Part shown: positions 36,183 to 44,845 of the stretch, one piece after another
Position numbering within the stretch: position 1 is the first letter of the stretch
Layout: each line of letters starts with the position of its first letter
Assembly (NCBI RefSeq): GCF_019977755.1
Contig: NZ_AP025145.1
Location: forward strand, 806,001 to 870,000
Reading direction: 5' to 3'
Source: Vibrio penaeicida
GTDB taxonomy: Bacteria > Pseudomonadota > Gammaproteobacteria > Enterobacterales > Vibrionaceae
DNA length: 64,000 bases
Program-made: the position numbers and the translations under genes
Notes under the pieces: model-generated
Databases searched by the model: none
What the model saw: the letters and a program-made list of their open reading frames with translations, nothing else
Told to the model about the DNA's origin: nothing

Positions 36183-38957
36183 TTAGTTACCCTGACTTGC
36201 TCTCAACGTCGGTTGGGAGCGACGAATATTATTTTGATGCTTGTGTAATATCGACAATAAATTGGTGTCGACGTAGTTATTTCCCACGCACCCAAGACCA
36301 ATATACGTTGTGTAATACGATGGCTGATAAGACTCGGGTTCTGAGCGTTTGTCTTTTAAGTGATGACACATACCTAGCGAGAGCGGTCCCTTAAATATCT
36401 TGCTAAACACTTTTTCTCTGGCTAAGCGGGATTGCCAAAGTCGAAAACCACCGGGCGTATATTCCGTATTATTGGCTCGATAGCGAAACAAAGCCGTATT
36501 CTGGCAATCACGATTAAACTCCGAATGAGTTCGGACACGTTCGGGTTTTAATGGTTTAGTTGGGATGTACTGAGAGTGGATCGGGTAGCCAAAACGTCGA
36601 CACGCTTCTTCTGTCCCGCGTAGATCATTTCCAATTTTCGGTTTTCTCGGAAGCGGCGGGGCGACCGCTAACCATTGGTGGTTCCCATCGATACTTCTTA
36701 AGGCACCGATCAAAATATCTCCTGCCGGACCATTTGCCCGGTATAGTGGGTTGCTGTCTGGATAGGGAGAGGAAGTCACGCCTTTTTCGCGTACCCAATC
36801 GTTCAGTTCATTGCTATTCACCAAAGCGAGCTTAGAAAGCTGCATGGCGTTACGAATTGGGGTAAAACGCATCATGTCATCAAGCTTCAACGTCTTATGG
36901 TGCTTCTCGTATTTCTCAATGTCTAAACCATCAGCTTGTAACATCGCAATGATTTCTTGCCCTTGAGCACGAAAGGTTAATAGATTTTGCTCTGAAGAAT
37001 CAGAAGCATATAAGTCAACAAGATCCTTTTTTGTTACATGATGATCCCATAAGCGAGCAAGAAATTCTGCACTACCTGGTGCCGCGACCGATTGGTCTGT
37101 AAACGGAATGGCTTGTCGAATTAGCCGACCAATTTGGGGGAGCGCCGACACCTTGATTTCAGCGTTGGCTTCATCAAAATCAATAATGACATCTTTCAGG
37201 CGACGGTCTTGAATCAAGGTATTCAGCTTGAACTGGCGAACGGTTTCATTGAAATCAGTGTACGACTCAATCCCTACCTGACATGTGCGCGAGAGCATTT
37301 GGCTATTCGGCACAGGGGAGCTGAAAATAGGCGCCCAACATATCGCCCAATTCTTCAACGCCTGCACCGCGCTTTTCTGTTCTTCGAATCGGTTGCCGTG
37401 CGGTCGGAGCAATTCGCGCCCTGTCTCTTCGTAAGCGTGAATATAAGCATCGACAGACGCTTCAATGTTTCGTGTCCAACCGGAAAGGCTACGTTCAATG
37501 GCAGTCAGCCCAACATCGCGCATCGCCGATAAGGCTGACAGCACTGATTCTTCCAAATTCATCTTGGTAAGTGCTTTTGCAAGTGCGCTAAGTCTTCTCT
37601 CTCGAATCATGAGCTGGTTGTTATAGTGGTTTCTTGCAAACTCCAAATCCAAGCGCACACGAGACAACCTATTCTTAGCGTTTCGATATTGTTGATGAAT
37701 CCAACTCGGAAGCAGACTAAGCACGCGCTCAATGACTCGGTCTGCGGTCGAAAAGGCATTCTTTAAGGCGATATTGGATTCAATATGCTCAATTACATTG
37801 TTGGTCGCGTCTTCCAAGTTTTGTGTGGCAGCAACCAAATTTTCCTCGTGTTCTTTCAGTGTTTCGTAGGCATCGCTAGCCCCTTGAACAGCGATATTCT
37901 TGGCGTCTTCTGCTGTTTGCCAAAGTTGCTCTGCATCGCTGACTTTTTGAATTTGTTCATTCAATACACGCCGAAGTTCGGTTTGGATGGGCTCAAATCT
38001 TTGATTGAGTTGTTTGGAAATTTTCCACGATGCCCACATTGCCCAAATGTGGACAGCCCCACTTTCTCTGCCGTATTGCCAAGCGGTGGTATCGTTTAAG
38101 ATCAATGTTCTCCGAACAAACTCGGTCGGTGCTTTGAGCGATTGATAGCTGTCTTGTGCTTGTTCTTGAGTTTGGCTTCGCGTACTTACTCTTAGAATGG
38201 ATAGGGGATCGTCGTCATACGAATCATGGAGCGAATTTATGTACCCTTCTAACGCGGTATGGCGAGCGGGTACGGTTTGGTTTTTCGATAAAGAGAAGAG
38301 ATCCCCCGTGTAGACATTCACATAGCTGTGCGCCCACGTGTCCATTGCCGCATGGAGGAGATAGCCGTAAGCAAAAGCCACTTCGCTCGAGCCACGGTTT
38401 CCCGATGTTTGCAACGCAGCGTCTCTAACATGCCTCAACCAATCGTCAGTTTGCCAGCCCCAAGAATGACCACTCAGATATAAATTAGCCGCTTTCATTA
38501 CCGGTAGTATGAGGGGAGAGACGCCATAGTTATCGGGCGAAGTTAAGTCGATATCTTTCGGGTGGCAATATCGGTTATAGGGCTGCAATTGACCTTTTGA
38601 GTCCACATTTATTTTCTCGCCGCAGCGGTTGAGTGGCTGAAAGGGAAGCCCTGGGTGCGTAGTCATTTGCCCCGCAACTAAATCGGGGTATATATCAGCC
38701 CCGAGGACACCAAAAAGAAACGCTTTGGGGAATCGCTTAATGGAACGGGCAACAATCGGGTCAACGGTGAGCGTGTCGGTTTGCCCTGATTCATCGAAAT
38801 AAATCGATACTTTGTTGTCTTCAACGACGTCTTCTGCCACTTTCGCCGCGAGCCAAACATGGGTGCCAATTTTGAAGGCGTTAGCTGGAGTTGAAAGCAC
38901 TAAACCAGTACAGATAGCCAAGTGCAAAAACTGACAATTAAAGTTCACTCGCGTCAT
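36183..38957 (-). CDS. Exported zinc-dependent phospholipase C-like protein
   Basis: About 924 residues from ATG 38957; GTG 38948 has a better-spaced GGAG. Signal peptide ends near STPANA. The N-terminal 250 residues look like the zinc-dependent phospholipase C / S1-P1 nuclease fold: FKIGTHVWLAAKV at the mature N-terminus, FGVLGADIYPDL, and YLLHAAMDTWAHSYVN, whose His and Asp residues are candidate Zn ligands. A long helical, coiled-coil-like region (about 330-520) follows, then a C-terminal region I do not recognise. It starts 5 bp after the class 3 lipase gene, in the same operon. Enzyme activity is inferred from the motif only. Confidence 0.75.
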   Translation of the reverse strand: MTRVNFNCQFLHLAICTGLVLSTPANAFKIGTHVWLAAKVAEDVVEDNKVSIYFDESGQTDTLTVDPIVARSIKRFPKAFLFGVLGADIYPDLVAGQMTTHPGLPFQPLNRCGEKINVDSKGQLQPYNRYCHPKDIDLTSPDNYGVSPLILPVMKAANLYLSGHSWGWQTDDWLRHVRDAALQTSGNRGSSEVAFAYGYLLHAAMDTWAHSYVNVYTGDLFSLSKNQTVPARHTALEGYINSLHDSYDDDPLSILRVSTRSQTQEQAQDSYQSLKAPTEFVRRTLILNDTTAWQYGRESGAVHIWAMWASWKISKQLNQRFEPIQTELRRVLNEQIQKVSDAEQLWQTAEDAKNIAVQGASDAYETLKEHEENLVAATQNLEDATNNVIEHIESNIALKNAFSTADRVIERVLSLLPSWIHQQYRNAKNRLSRVRLDLEFARNHYNNQLMIRERRLSALAKALTKMNLEESVLSALSAMRDVGLTAIERSLSGWTRNIEASVDAYIHAYEETGRELLRPHGNRFEEQKSAVQALKNWAICWAPIFSSPVPNSQMLSRTCQVGIESYTDFNETVRQFKLNTLIQDRRLKDVIIDFDEANAEIKVSALPQIGRLIRQAIPFTDQSVAAPGSAEFLARLWDHHVTKKDLVDLYASDSSEQNLLTFRAQGQEIIAMLQADGLDIEKYEKHHKTLKLDDMMRFTPIRNAMQLSKLALVNSNELNDWVREKGVTSSPYPDSNPLYRANGPAGDILIGALRSIDGNHQWLAVAPPLPRKPKIGNDLRGTEEACRRFGYPIHSQYIPTKPLKPERVRTHSEFNRDCQNTALFRYRANNTEYTPGGFRLWQSRLAREKVFSKIFKGPLSLGMCHHLKDKRSEPESYQPSYYTTYIGLGCVGNNYVDTNLLSILHKHQNNIRRSQPTLRASQGN

Positions 38958-38962
38958 CTCCG

Positions 38963-40543
38963 TTAAGGCAGAACACATTCTTGAACAGGGTATCCATTGG
39001 TATCCGCTAACAAGGTGTCTTTTATCCCAGCTCCGTGCCAATCGATTTGGGTAAGGTTCCGGTGAGGCTGCCCATCCAAACACAGCCACTGCTTTTGATA
39101 ATCAGGCTGCAAATTATCGCTATTTCTGTCCAATTGGTTTTGCTGAATTTCATTGTATAAAAACGCGAGATAGAAATTCATGACATGAAAATGCCACTCT
39201 TTGAATTGCTGAGTCGCAGAAATAATGAGTGGGGTGGGATGCCCTTGGTCTTCAGAAATGTGGACAAAAATATCGCTGTCTCTGGTGGTGTTAGGAAAAT
39301 CGGTCGGTTGATGGTTTTTATTGAAATAAAGGACATGATCCGCTGCATAGTATTGCGGAACAAAATTCAAAACATTGCTGATATTAGGAAAGCCCGGTAC
39401 TGGGTCGCGGTAGTTAATCGTGGCATAGACATTAACGTTCGAGTCGAGATCTTGAGTAAATCGGAGGTCACCAATTTTAGGCGAAGCAAAACTGTACACC
39501 GACTGAACCTTATACCCTTCTGCACGTAATTTGTAGCCCAGAACCGTTGCGGTTGCACCCCCTAAGCTGTGACCCGCCAGAAAAATAGGCTTATGCGTGT
39601 CGCCCATTTCACGCAGTGCTTGCCCAATAAGCGGAAAGAGGGTTTTAACGACGGCAGCGTATCCGCTGTGGAGTTTTCCTTTTGCATTGGGAATGAGTAA
39701 GTTGGCATTTAGCGGAATACTCGGTCCATTGGCGAGAATATCCGTCATGAAGTTATACGCGATTTGTTCGTCGTGTATCGATTGTTCGTCCACCATTTGC
39801 GTTCCCCTAACCGCAATCAAAACGAAGTCTCGATTGGATGCAATGATGGCATTACCGCTGGTGATCGAGTTAGCAAACAAGACCTTTTTGAAGCCCCAAT
39901 GACGATACTGTTCTTGTGCCGCACAGCGGTAATCATTTTCTGTTGTGACATAACCACGCCCATTGGCAAATTGTTGGTAATAGGTACGAATAGAAGCTTG
40001 CATCGCAAGGTAATTGTTCATCAAGCGGTAGTCGGGGGTATTGATAAAGTGCTGGAATTTATTTCTACTGCCAGCAAATGTATTGCCATAGCCTCGTGTG
40101 CGGCATTGGCTGGCAGTACCCAATTCCCCCGCTAAGTTTGGGACTCCTGATTGAAGGGAATCCCACAGACCATCCACCGTTTCGGTTAATACAGTAAACC
40201 CAATAGACAGAGGATCCCGCTTGGGTGACGACGTAGAAAGGCAGCGTAATTCCCACAAATCCACCAAACCGATATACGTTTCATCTGGGTTTACTCTATG
40301 CCAAGCGGCACTGCCTAACCCTTTTACTCGAACTAAAAAGTCAAAATCTCCAACGTTCTCTATCGTTCGGACGTCTTTAACCACCTCGAATTTCTTCTCT
40401 AGCACTGGCACCGCCATTGCGTGATAGATAGATTGTGTCGCTGAAATCTTCTTTTTGATTTTTGCTTGGCAAACATCGGCCGAGAATGCCGAAAGAGAAA
40501 AAAACAGACTGATAAAGGCGAAATTCAATATCCAGAGTTTCAT
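38963..40543 (-). CDS. Secreted class 3 lipase
   Basis: A 526-residue exported alpha/beta-hydrolase of the Lipase_3 family. Signal peptide 1-21 (ends SAFSA). The nucleophile elbow is GHSLGGA (Ser near residue 325); the Asp candidate lies in NYRDPVPGFP and a His follows further on. The N-terminal 200 residues are an extra domain with several cysteines. It is the first gene of a two-gene operon with the phospholipase C-like gene, pointing to joint attack on phospholipid or other lipids outside the cytoplasm. It is divergent from a Crp-like regulator. Confidence 0.88.
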   Translation of the reverse strand: MKLWILNFAFISLFFSLSAFSADVCQAKIKKKISATQSIYHAMAVPVLEKKFEVVKDVRTIENVGDFDFLVRVKGLGSAAWHRVNPDETYIGLVDLWELRCLSTSSPKRDPLSIGFTVLTETVDGLWDSLQSGVPNLAGELGTASQCRTRGYGNTFAGSRNKFQHFINTPDYRLMNNYLAMQASIRTYYQQFANGRGYVTTENDYRCAAQEQYRHWGFKKVLFANSITSGNAIIASNRDFVLIAVRGTQMVDEQSIHDEQIAYNFMTDILANGPSIPLNANLLIPNAKGKLHSGYAAVVKTLFPLIGQALREMGDTHKPIFLAGHSLGGATATVLGYKLRAEGYKVQSVYSFASPKIGDLRFTQDLDSNVNVYATINYRDPVPGFPNISNVLNFVPQYYAADHVLYFNKNHQPTDFPNTTRDSDIFVHISEDQGHPTPLIISATQQFKEWHFHVMNFYLAFLYNEIQQNQLDRNSDNLQPDYQKQWLCLDGQPHRNLTQIDWHGAGIKDTLLADTNGYPVQECVLP

Positions 40544-40663
40544 AAATCCTCGAGCTCAAATGTTTTAATTTATAAGCAATTGTTAAATTATTGATCGAGC
40601 TAATGGAGGTAAAACGTGATTCATACAACAACCACTGGGTCGGGGGTTCTCAAAAATTAGATC

Positions 40664-41329
40664 GTGAGTATAAACTCTGATAAATCTAGACAAACGACGT
40701 CTCAAATTGTCAGGTTCATTTTGGAAGACCAAACACCTAATCAGCCTTTAGCTCGCCTCCGAAATCACTTGTCTCAGTTCATTTCCATATCCGATGACGA
40801 GTGGGAAATGATCTCAGCAAGTTTCACGGTTCAGAATTTTGATAAGGATGTAAGCCTACTCGGAAGCGGTCAAACTTGTCGGAGTATGTTTTACGTGAGC
40901 TCTGGCATAACTCGTTCTTATGTCATTGACGAAAATGGTCGAGACTTCACCACTTGTTTTCACTTCAATAAACCCTCTTCAAACGTGAAAAGCTTATTCC
41001 TTACCGATTTTTCGAGCGTTATTCGAAAGGAAGCTTCTCAACTTCATTTTCAGACGCTTACGGAAGTATTGGCAGTTGAATTGCCTATTTCAGCAATTTC
41101 TGGACTTTATGAGCGTGGGTCGAAATGGGAGAAACTAGGGCGAAGACTGGCTGAAGAAGCGTATTACCACACGCAAAAAAGGGCGATGTCACTGCTCATG
41201 AAAACAGCGAAACAGCGTTATATTGAGCTACGTGAACAGATGCCACATCTGGTTGATAGTATTCCAGAATATTACGTGGCGTCCTATCTGGGTATTACGC
41301 CTCAATCACTCAGCCGAATTAAAAGTTGA
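40664..41329 (+). CDS. Crp/Fnr-family transcriptional regulator
   Basis: A 221-residue regulator: N-terminal cyclic-nucleotide-binding-type beta barrel (about 45-140) and a C-terminal helix-turn-helix ending YVASYLGITPQSLSRIK. The barrel lacks a recognisable cAMP phosphate-binding cassette, so the effector is unknown. The start is GTG 40664 with only a weak SD. It stands divergent to the lipase/phospholipase operon and may control it; this is inferred from position only. Confidence 0.85.
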   Translation: MSINSDKSRQTTSQIVRFILEDQTPNQPLARLRNHLSQFISISDDEWEMISASFTVQNFDKDVSLLGSGQTCRSMFYVSSGITRSYVIDENGRDFTTCFHFNKPSSNVKSLFLTDFSSVIRKEASQLHFQTLTEVLAVELPISAISGLYERGSKWEKLGRRLAEEAYYHTQKRAMSLLMKTAKQRYIELREQMPHLVDSIPEYYVASYLGITPQSLSRIKS

Positions 41330-41404
41330 AGCCAAATTACCATATGGTAATGCTTTGTTTTTCTGTCGATATTATCTTGCTCCAAAACAGATTGGAGAGC
41401 AGTC

Positions 41405-41746
41405 ATGTCTATACGTAAACTCGTTCAGCACCAGCAAAACACTTACGGTCATTTTCACCAACATCAGGGCAATTTCCTGATTCATTTAATCATGGTTCCG
41501 GTATTCATCATCGGGTTCTGGGGGGCAATGGTTTCATTGGTTCTTGGTAAATTTTTGATTGCTGGAGGTTTGGTGCTATTGCCCTTTATCTCTATCGCCA
41601 TTCAGGGGGTTGGCCACAAAAAAGAAAACCTACCTCCGGAGCCATTTACTGGTCCAAGTAATGCGATTACCCGAATCTTACTCGAGCAACTTTATACCTT
41701 TCCAAAGTACGTGGTTTCGGGAAAGTGGAAGAAAATACGCCAGTAA
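41405..41746 (+). CDS. Mpo1-like (DUF962) membrane protein
   Basis: A 113-residue protein with two hydrophobic segments (about 27-48 and 50-68) and the His-containing elements HFHQHQGNFLIHLIMVP and IQGVGHKKENLPPEPF. This resembles the Mpo1/DUF962 family, whose yeast member is an Fe-dependent dioxygenase of fatty-acid alpha-oxidation. The family call is moderately sure. The stop codon lies inside the hairpin of the gabT relic, so this gene formerly ended tail to tail with gabT. Confidence 0.65.
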   Translation: MSIRKLVQHQQNTYGHFHQHQGNFLIHLIMVPVFIIGFWGAMVSLVLGKFLIAGGLVLLPFISIAIQGVGHKKENLPPEPFTGPSNAITRILLEQLYTFPKYVVSGKWKKIRQ

Positions 41747-41763
41747 CGGCGCTTTCTGAACAT

Positions 41764-41845
41764 TTACTTACTGTGATTGGTACAGGAAACCAACGCGCTT
41801 TGGATAATGTCGATCGCTTCCTCGACAATTTCGTCTTTGGTGGGG
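41764..41845 (-). pseudogene. Relic of the 3' end of a gabT gene
   Basis: On the minus strand this codes 25 in-frame residues and a stop (TKDEIVEEAIDIIQSAL, then VSCTNHSK), homologous to the C-terminus of the intact GabT at 44846 (VEGEIVKEAIDIIQSAL). A 29-bp run (41794-41822) is identical to 44882-44910, and the downstream 23 bp (41738-41760) equal 44820-44842. Further 5' the match fades after a short LLP-like stretch. The two-residue indel and codon changes show it is a diverged allele, not a recent copy. Confidence 0.85.
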
Positions 41846-42174
41846 CAAAAGCATTAGTATGCTTTTAAAACAGACAATGAGTCCGCCGCGTTTTCAGCCT
41901 CTGAAACAATCAGAACGTAGCTGGTCATGGAGTGTCGTAATACTCCAAGCAATGCCCAAAACATCCGGTGTCTTATCCTTTTTTCTGATTTCTATTTCTA
42001 CTTATGTGCTCTGTTTCTTATATTTTATGTTTTCTTGTTAAACATCAGTGAATTGAATGGTATTTTCGCGTTTGGTTACGACAGACTGTAGATGAATTAT
42101 GTGGACAGTTTGTAGGTTAAAAATTGTTAGGGCTATTTTACAAGTTAAGTCGTACATGAAGGGGTTATAGTAAA
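41846..42174. other. Left part of the AT-rich island, no supported gene
   Basis: About 330 bases. A 60-codon plus-strand reading frame (41859-42041) has no SD or family resemblance and is not called. The region should contain the promoter of the 588-residue gene. No inverted repeats or integrase remnants were recognised. Confidence 0.45.
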
Positions 42175-43941
42175 ATGATTGGTAATTTAAGTCTAAGCAA
42201 GAATGTTCAGTTTTATGAGCTGAATAAAGCACTTACGAAGAAGTCTATTGAAGATACATTCAAGGAGATATCTAAAGAGCGTGTAGGTAACTACCTTTTA
42301 AAGGAGTCTAAAAGAAGCCATACAACAGCTTCAGGTAATCAAGTATTATACTCTATTGTTGCATTCAAGATAGAAGCAGAGCCTTCATTTTTAGTAGGAA
42401 CTTCTGTTAAAGAACAAAAGTATGCCTATTTGTTATTGATAGAATGTGATGATGCCTTAGCTATTTTGAAGAAATATGTTGATTCACCAGAAAAGTATTT
42501 TTCTTCTTTTATAGATGAATTTGATTACCAAAAATTCTGTCATTTTCATGGTGATAAAAGTCCAGAATATGAAAGGGTCACCATGAAAAATATGAGCATA
42601 TCAAACGCTGTTATCAGATCCCGTTCATTAGAAGCCAAAAGCTTGAATGGTATTGTCTCATCTAATTCGTCAAGTCGATCAATCCCAAGCAATTTCAGAA
42701 TGAAAGTCGGTGAAGACTCATATACTCTAACTCCAAGTACTTCGAGAGTTAGTCATAGAGATAAAAAGTCAGCATTTGATGGACTAATCGACTGGGTTAT
42801 TGAAATTAAAGACGAAATCAAGGTAACTACAAACCAAAGTGAGTTTCTTAGCAATTTTGCATCCCCTATTTGTTTGAAGGATATAATAGATTTAGGGCAT
42901 GAAGTTGTGGCGATTCTTATTGATTTGAGTGAAATAGAAACTAAATTTCTAGATGGTCAAGTAGTCTTAAGCAAGACGGATGGTAGTCAGTTAAATTCAG
43001 GAGAAATAAATAGGCTCTTTAATCAATTAAAATCTCCTGTTTTAGTTAAAAATGACATATTGAAAGTTAAAGGTACAGCTTTATCCGGTAAGGTTTCGTA
43101 TTCAAAGAATTTAATTACAATTAGAAATCAGGTTCTTGATAACATTTTAGTAACTGAAAATGGCACGAATAGCTATACTATTGGTAAATATTTAAATAAA
43201 GAAAAGCCATTTTCTGCTGTGTTCGACTCTCCAAATTACTCATATTATTCGAAGTCATGTTTTGAAGATAAACATTTATTGAATAACATTCATTCTATTC
43301 TTAATATATTTGATGACAGTTATTGTTTTAGTGGCGTTGCCAGCGAAAAAGAAAAACCACATGCAAATAATTTAACTAGGTTCCCTGTTAACTCTCTATT
43401 TCGGAAAGTTGAAGATCAATATTGTGATCCTCATAATATTGTTATTTGTGATGACATGAATGACGAATGGGCAGATCATATTGCTATAGATAGCAATAGT
43501 AATATTCCGTCTATCTCTTTTATACATTCAAAATTTACTAGTAAAGATACGTATGGTGCTAGTGCTTTCCACGATGTAGTCGCTCAAGCGCTAAAAAACA
43601 TTGGTCGAACTCAAGCTGAAAAACAATTATTTAAAAATAAATACGACAATGAGTGGCACAAAAATTATGAGAGTACCAATATTAGTCGGGTCATAGGGGC
43701 TCAGAATTGGCAAGATCTAGAAATAGCTCTCGAGGCTGTAAATCAAAATCCTAACTCTATAAAGAAAATTGTACTTGCAACACCTTTTTTAAGTAAGGCT
43801 AAGTTGACAGTGGAATTAAACAAATTGGCCTCAGGTCAAAAATGTAAGCCACACTATGTGCAGTTAATTTGGCTAATAAATACGTTTATAAGTTCATGTA
43901 AAGATTTTGGGGTGCAAGCTCACATATTGTGTAAACCATAG
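42175..43941 (+). CDS. Unrecognised 588-residue protein, possible island-borne defence nuclease
   Basis: A soluble protein with no signal peptide or membrane segment, in visibly AT-rich sequence unlike its neighbours. I do not recognise a named family. The best-marked region is 423-477: CDDMNDEWADHIAID (Asp434, Glu431, Asp439), then ISFIHSKF (His451, Lys453), then GASAFHDVVAQALKNIG. The D...hxFxHxK spacing resembles restriction-endonuclease-type (PD-(D/E)XK) cores of defence proteins; this is inference. Residues 1-200 may be a separate sensing domain; 150-190 are Ser-rich. Single gene between gabT-derived repeats. GGGG-type SD about 11 bp before the ATG. Confidence 0.7.
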   Translation: MIGNLSLSKNVQFYELNKALTKKSIEDTFKEISKERVGNYLLKESKRSHTTASGNQVLYSIVAFKIEAEPSFLVGTSVKEQKYAYLLLIECDDALAILKKYVDSPEKYFSSFIDEFDYQKFCHFHGDKSPEYERVTMKNMSISNAVIRSRSLEAKSLNGIVSSNSSSRSIPSNFRMKVGEDSYTLTPSTSRVSHRDKKSAFDGLIDWVIEIKDEIKVTTNQSEFLSNFASPICLKDIIDLGHEVVAILIDLSEIETKFLDGQVVLSKTDGSQLNSGEINRLFNQLKSPVLVKNDILKVKGTALSGKVSYSKNLITIRNQVLDNILVTENGTNSYTIGKYLNKEKPFSAVFDSPNYSYYSKSCFEDKHLLNNIHSILNIFDDSYCFSGVASEKEKPHANNLTRFPVNSLFRKVEDQYCDPHNIVICDDMNDEWADHIAIDSNSNIPSISFIHSKFTSKDTYGASAFHDVVAQALKNIGRTQAEKQLFKNKYDNEWHKNYESTNISRVIGAQNWQDLEIALEAVNQNPNSIKKIVLATPFLSKAKLTVELNKLASGQKCKPHYVQLIWLINTFISSCKDFGVQAHILCKP

Positions 43942-44403
43942 CCTTAAGGCATATTAGCCTTACGCCTCTCTCTAGTGCTATTTTGGCTGCGTTAGCAGCC
44001 AAACGATTTCGAACAACAAAGTTATCTACATCATTTTGTCATTTCGGTCATTGAGCATGGATTAGGAATGGGGCAGACAATTTTAAAAAGTAAAAGTTAG
44101 AAGCGAAACACCGATGAGGTCTGTTGTCTAATACCCTTATACTGAGACTCGTTTCTTTGAGTGTCGGTAAGCACGTCTTATCGACGTCTCTCCACCAATC
44201 ACATAGCCCTTTTCCAACTCTTTACAAGTGTTAATCCAAAATAGAGTCACCTACTACTTCAAAATATCTGTCATTAATACTCCCCCCATAAGACTAGAAT
44301 TCTCAAAGACCTACGTGATATTGTTTCAAAACTATCAATAATTTATTGGGCGAAACGGTGATACTGTGATGCCTGATGATTGTTATGTATCGAGAGAATT
44401 AAA
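43942..44403. other. Right part of the island: hairpins, no gene
   Basis: About 460 bases. Just after the 588-residue gene are two hairpins: TAAGGC/GCCTTA (43945-43950 with 43957-43962) and a perfect 9-bp stem TTTGGCTGC/GCAGCCAAA with loop GTTA (43982-43990 with 43995-44003). These may act as terminators, though without T-tracts. I see no integron attC site and no open frame worth calling. Confidence 0.45.
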
Positions 44404-44766
44404 ATGAAGATCAATACTATGAGGATTCCTTGCAATAATTTTGAGGAATCTGAAAATTTTTATACTCAAAAACTTGGGTTAACTAAGATATATGGATCCG
44501 TATCGGATGGCTTTGTAGGTTACCAGCTAGATAATGCGCAGATGATTATAGAGCCGGAAGAAAAAGGCGAGTTTGAATCTGGAAGGTACCTAGGCTTTAG
44601 TCTCGAAGTTGAAGATATCAACGCATTCTACGCTAGGTTGAAGCGAGAAGGTGTCGAGTTTACAGGTGCTCCAGAAAAGCAATTTTGGGGTGGCATCATG
44701 ACTCATATAGTGGATCCGAATAAGAATACATTTTCAATCGTACAGGTTGAGAATAAAACAGGATGA
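44404..44766 (+). CDS. VOC (glyoxalase/bleomycin-resistance) family protein
   Basis: A 120-residue single-domain VOC protein: NTMRIPCNNFEESENFYTQKLGL at the start (typical FYxxxLGL), GYLGFSLEVEDINAFYARL in the middle, and the closing HIVDPNKNTFSIVQ. Such proteins bind metal and act as lyases, dioxygenases or drug-binding proteins. Start ATG 44404 with GAGAG upstream. AT-rich like the rest of the island. It ends about 50 bp before the gabT terminator, convergent with gabT. Confidence 0.85.
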   Translation: MKINTMRIPCNNFEESENFYTQKLGLTKIYGSVSDGFVGYQLDNAQMIIEPEEKGEFESGRYLGFSLEVEDINAFYARLKREGVEFTGAPEKQFWGGIMTHIVDPNKNTFSIVQVENKTG

Positions 44767-44811
44767 CATGTTTCGTAATGGCTCGAAAATCTCGCAGCCA
44801 TTTCGTTGTAT

Positions 44812-44837
44812 AAAAAAAGCGCCAGTAACGGCGCTTT
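44812..44837 (-). terminator. gabT/operon terminator
   Basis: On the minus strand: stem AAAGCGCC / GGCGCTTT, loop of six, then a run of seven Ts, about 10 bp after the gabT stop. It ends the ten-gene operon. The left relic keeps the GGCGCTTT arm but has a weakened opposite arm. Confidence 0.92.
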
Positions 44838-44845
44838 CTGAATAC

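Noticed and set aside
39764..40135. Plus-strand frame opposite the lipase gene
   Set aside because: Shadow; no domain resemblance or SD.
41859..42041. 60-codon plus-strand reading frame in the island
   Set aside because: No SD, no recognisable domain, composition like noncoding DNA; partly next to the gabT relic.
43942..44100. Hairpins after the 588-residue gene as an integron attC site
   Set aside because: The conserved core-site bases and paired simple sites of Vibrio attC are not present; they look like plain stem-loops.
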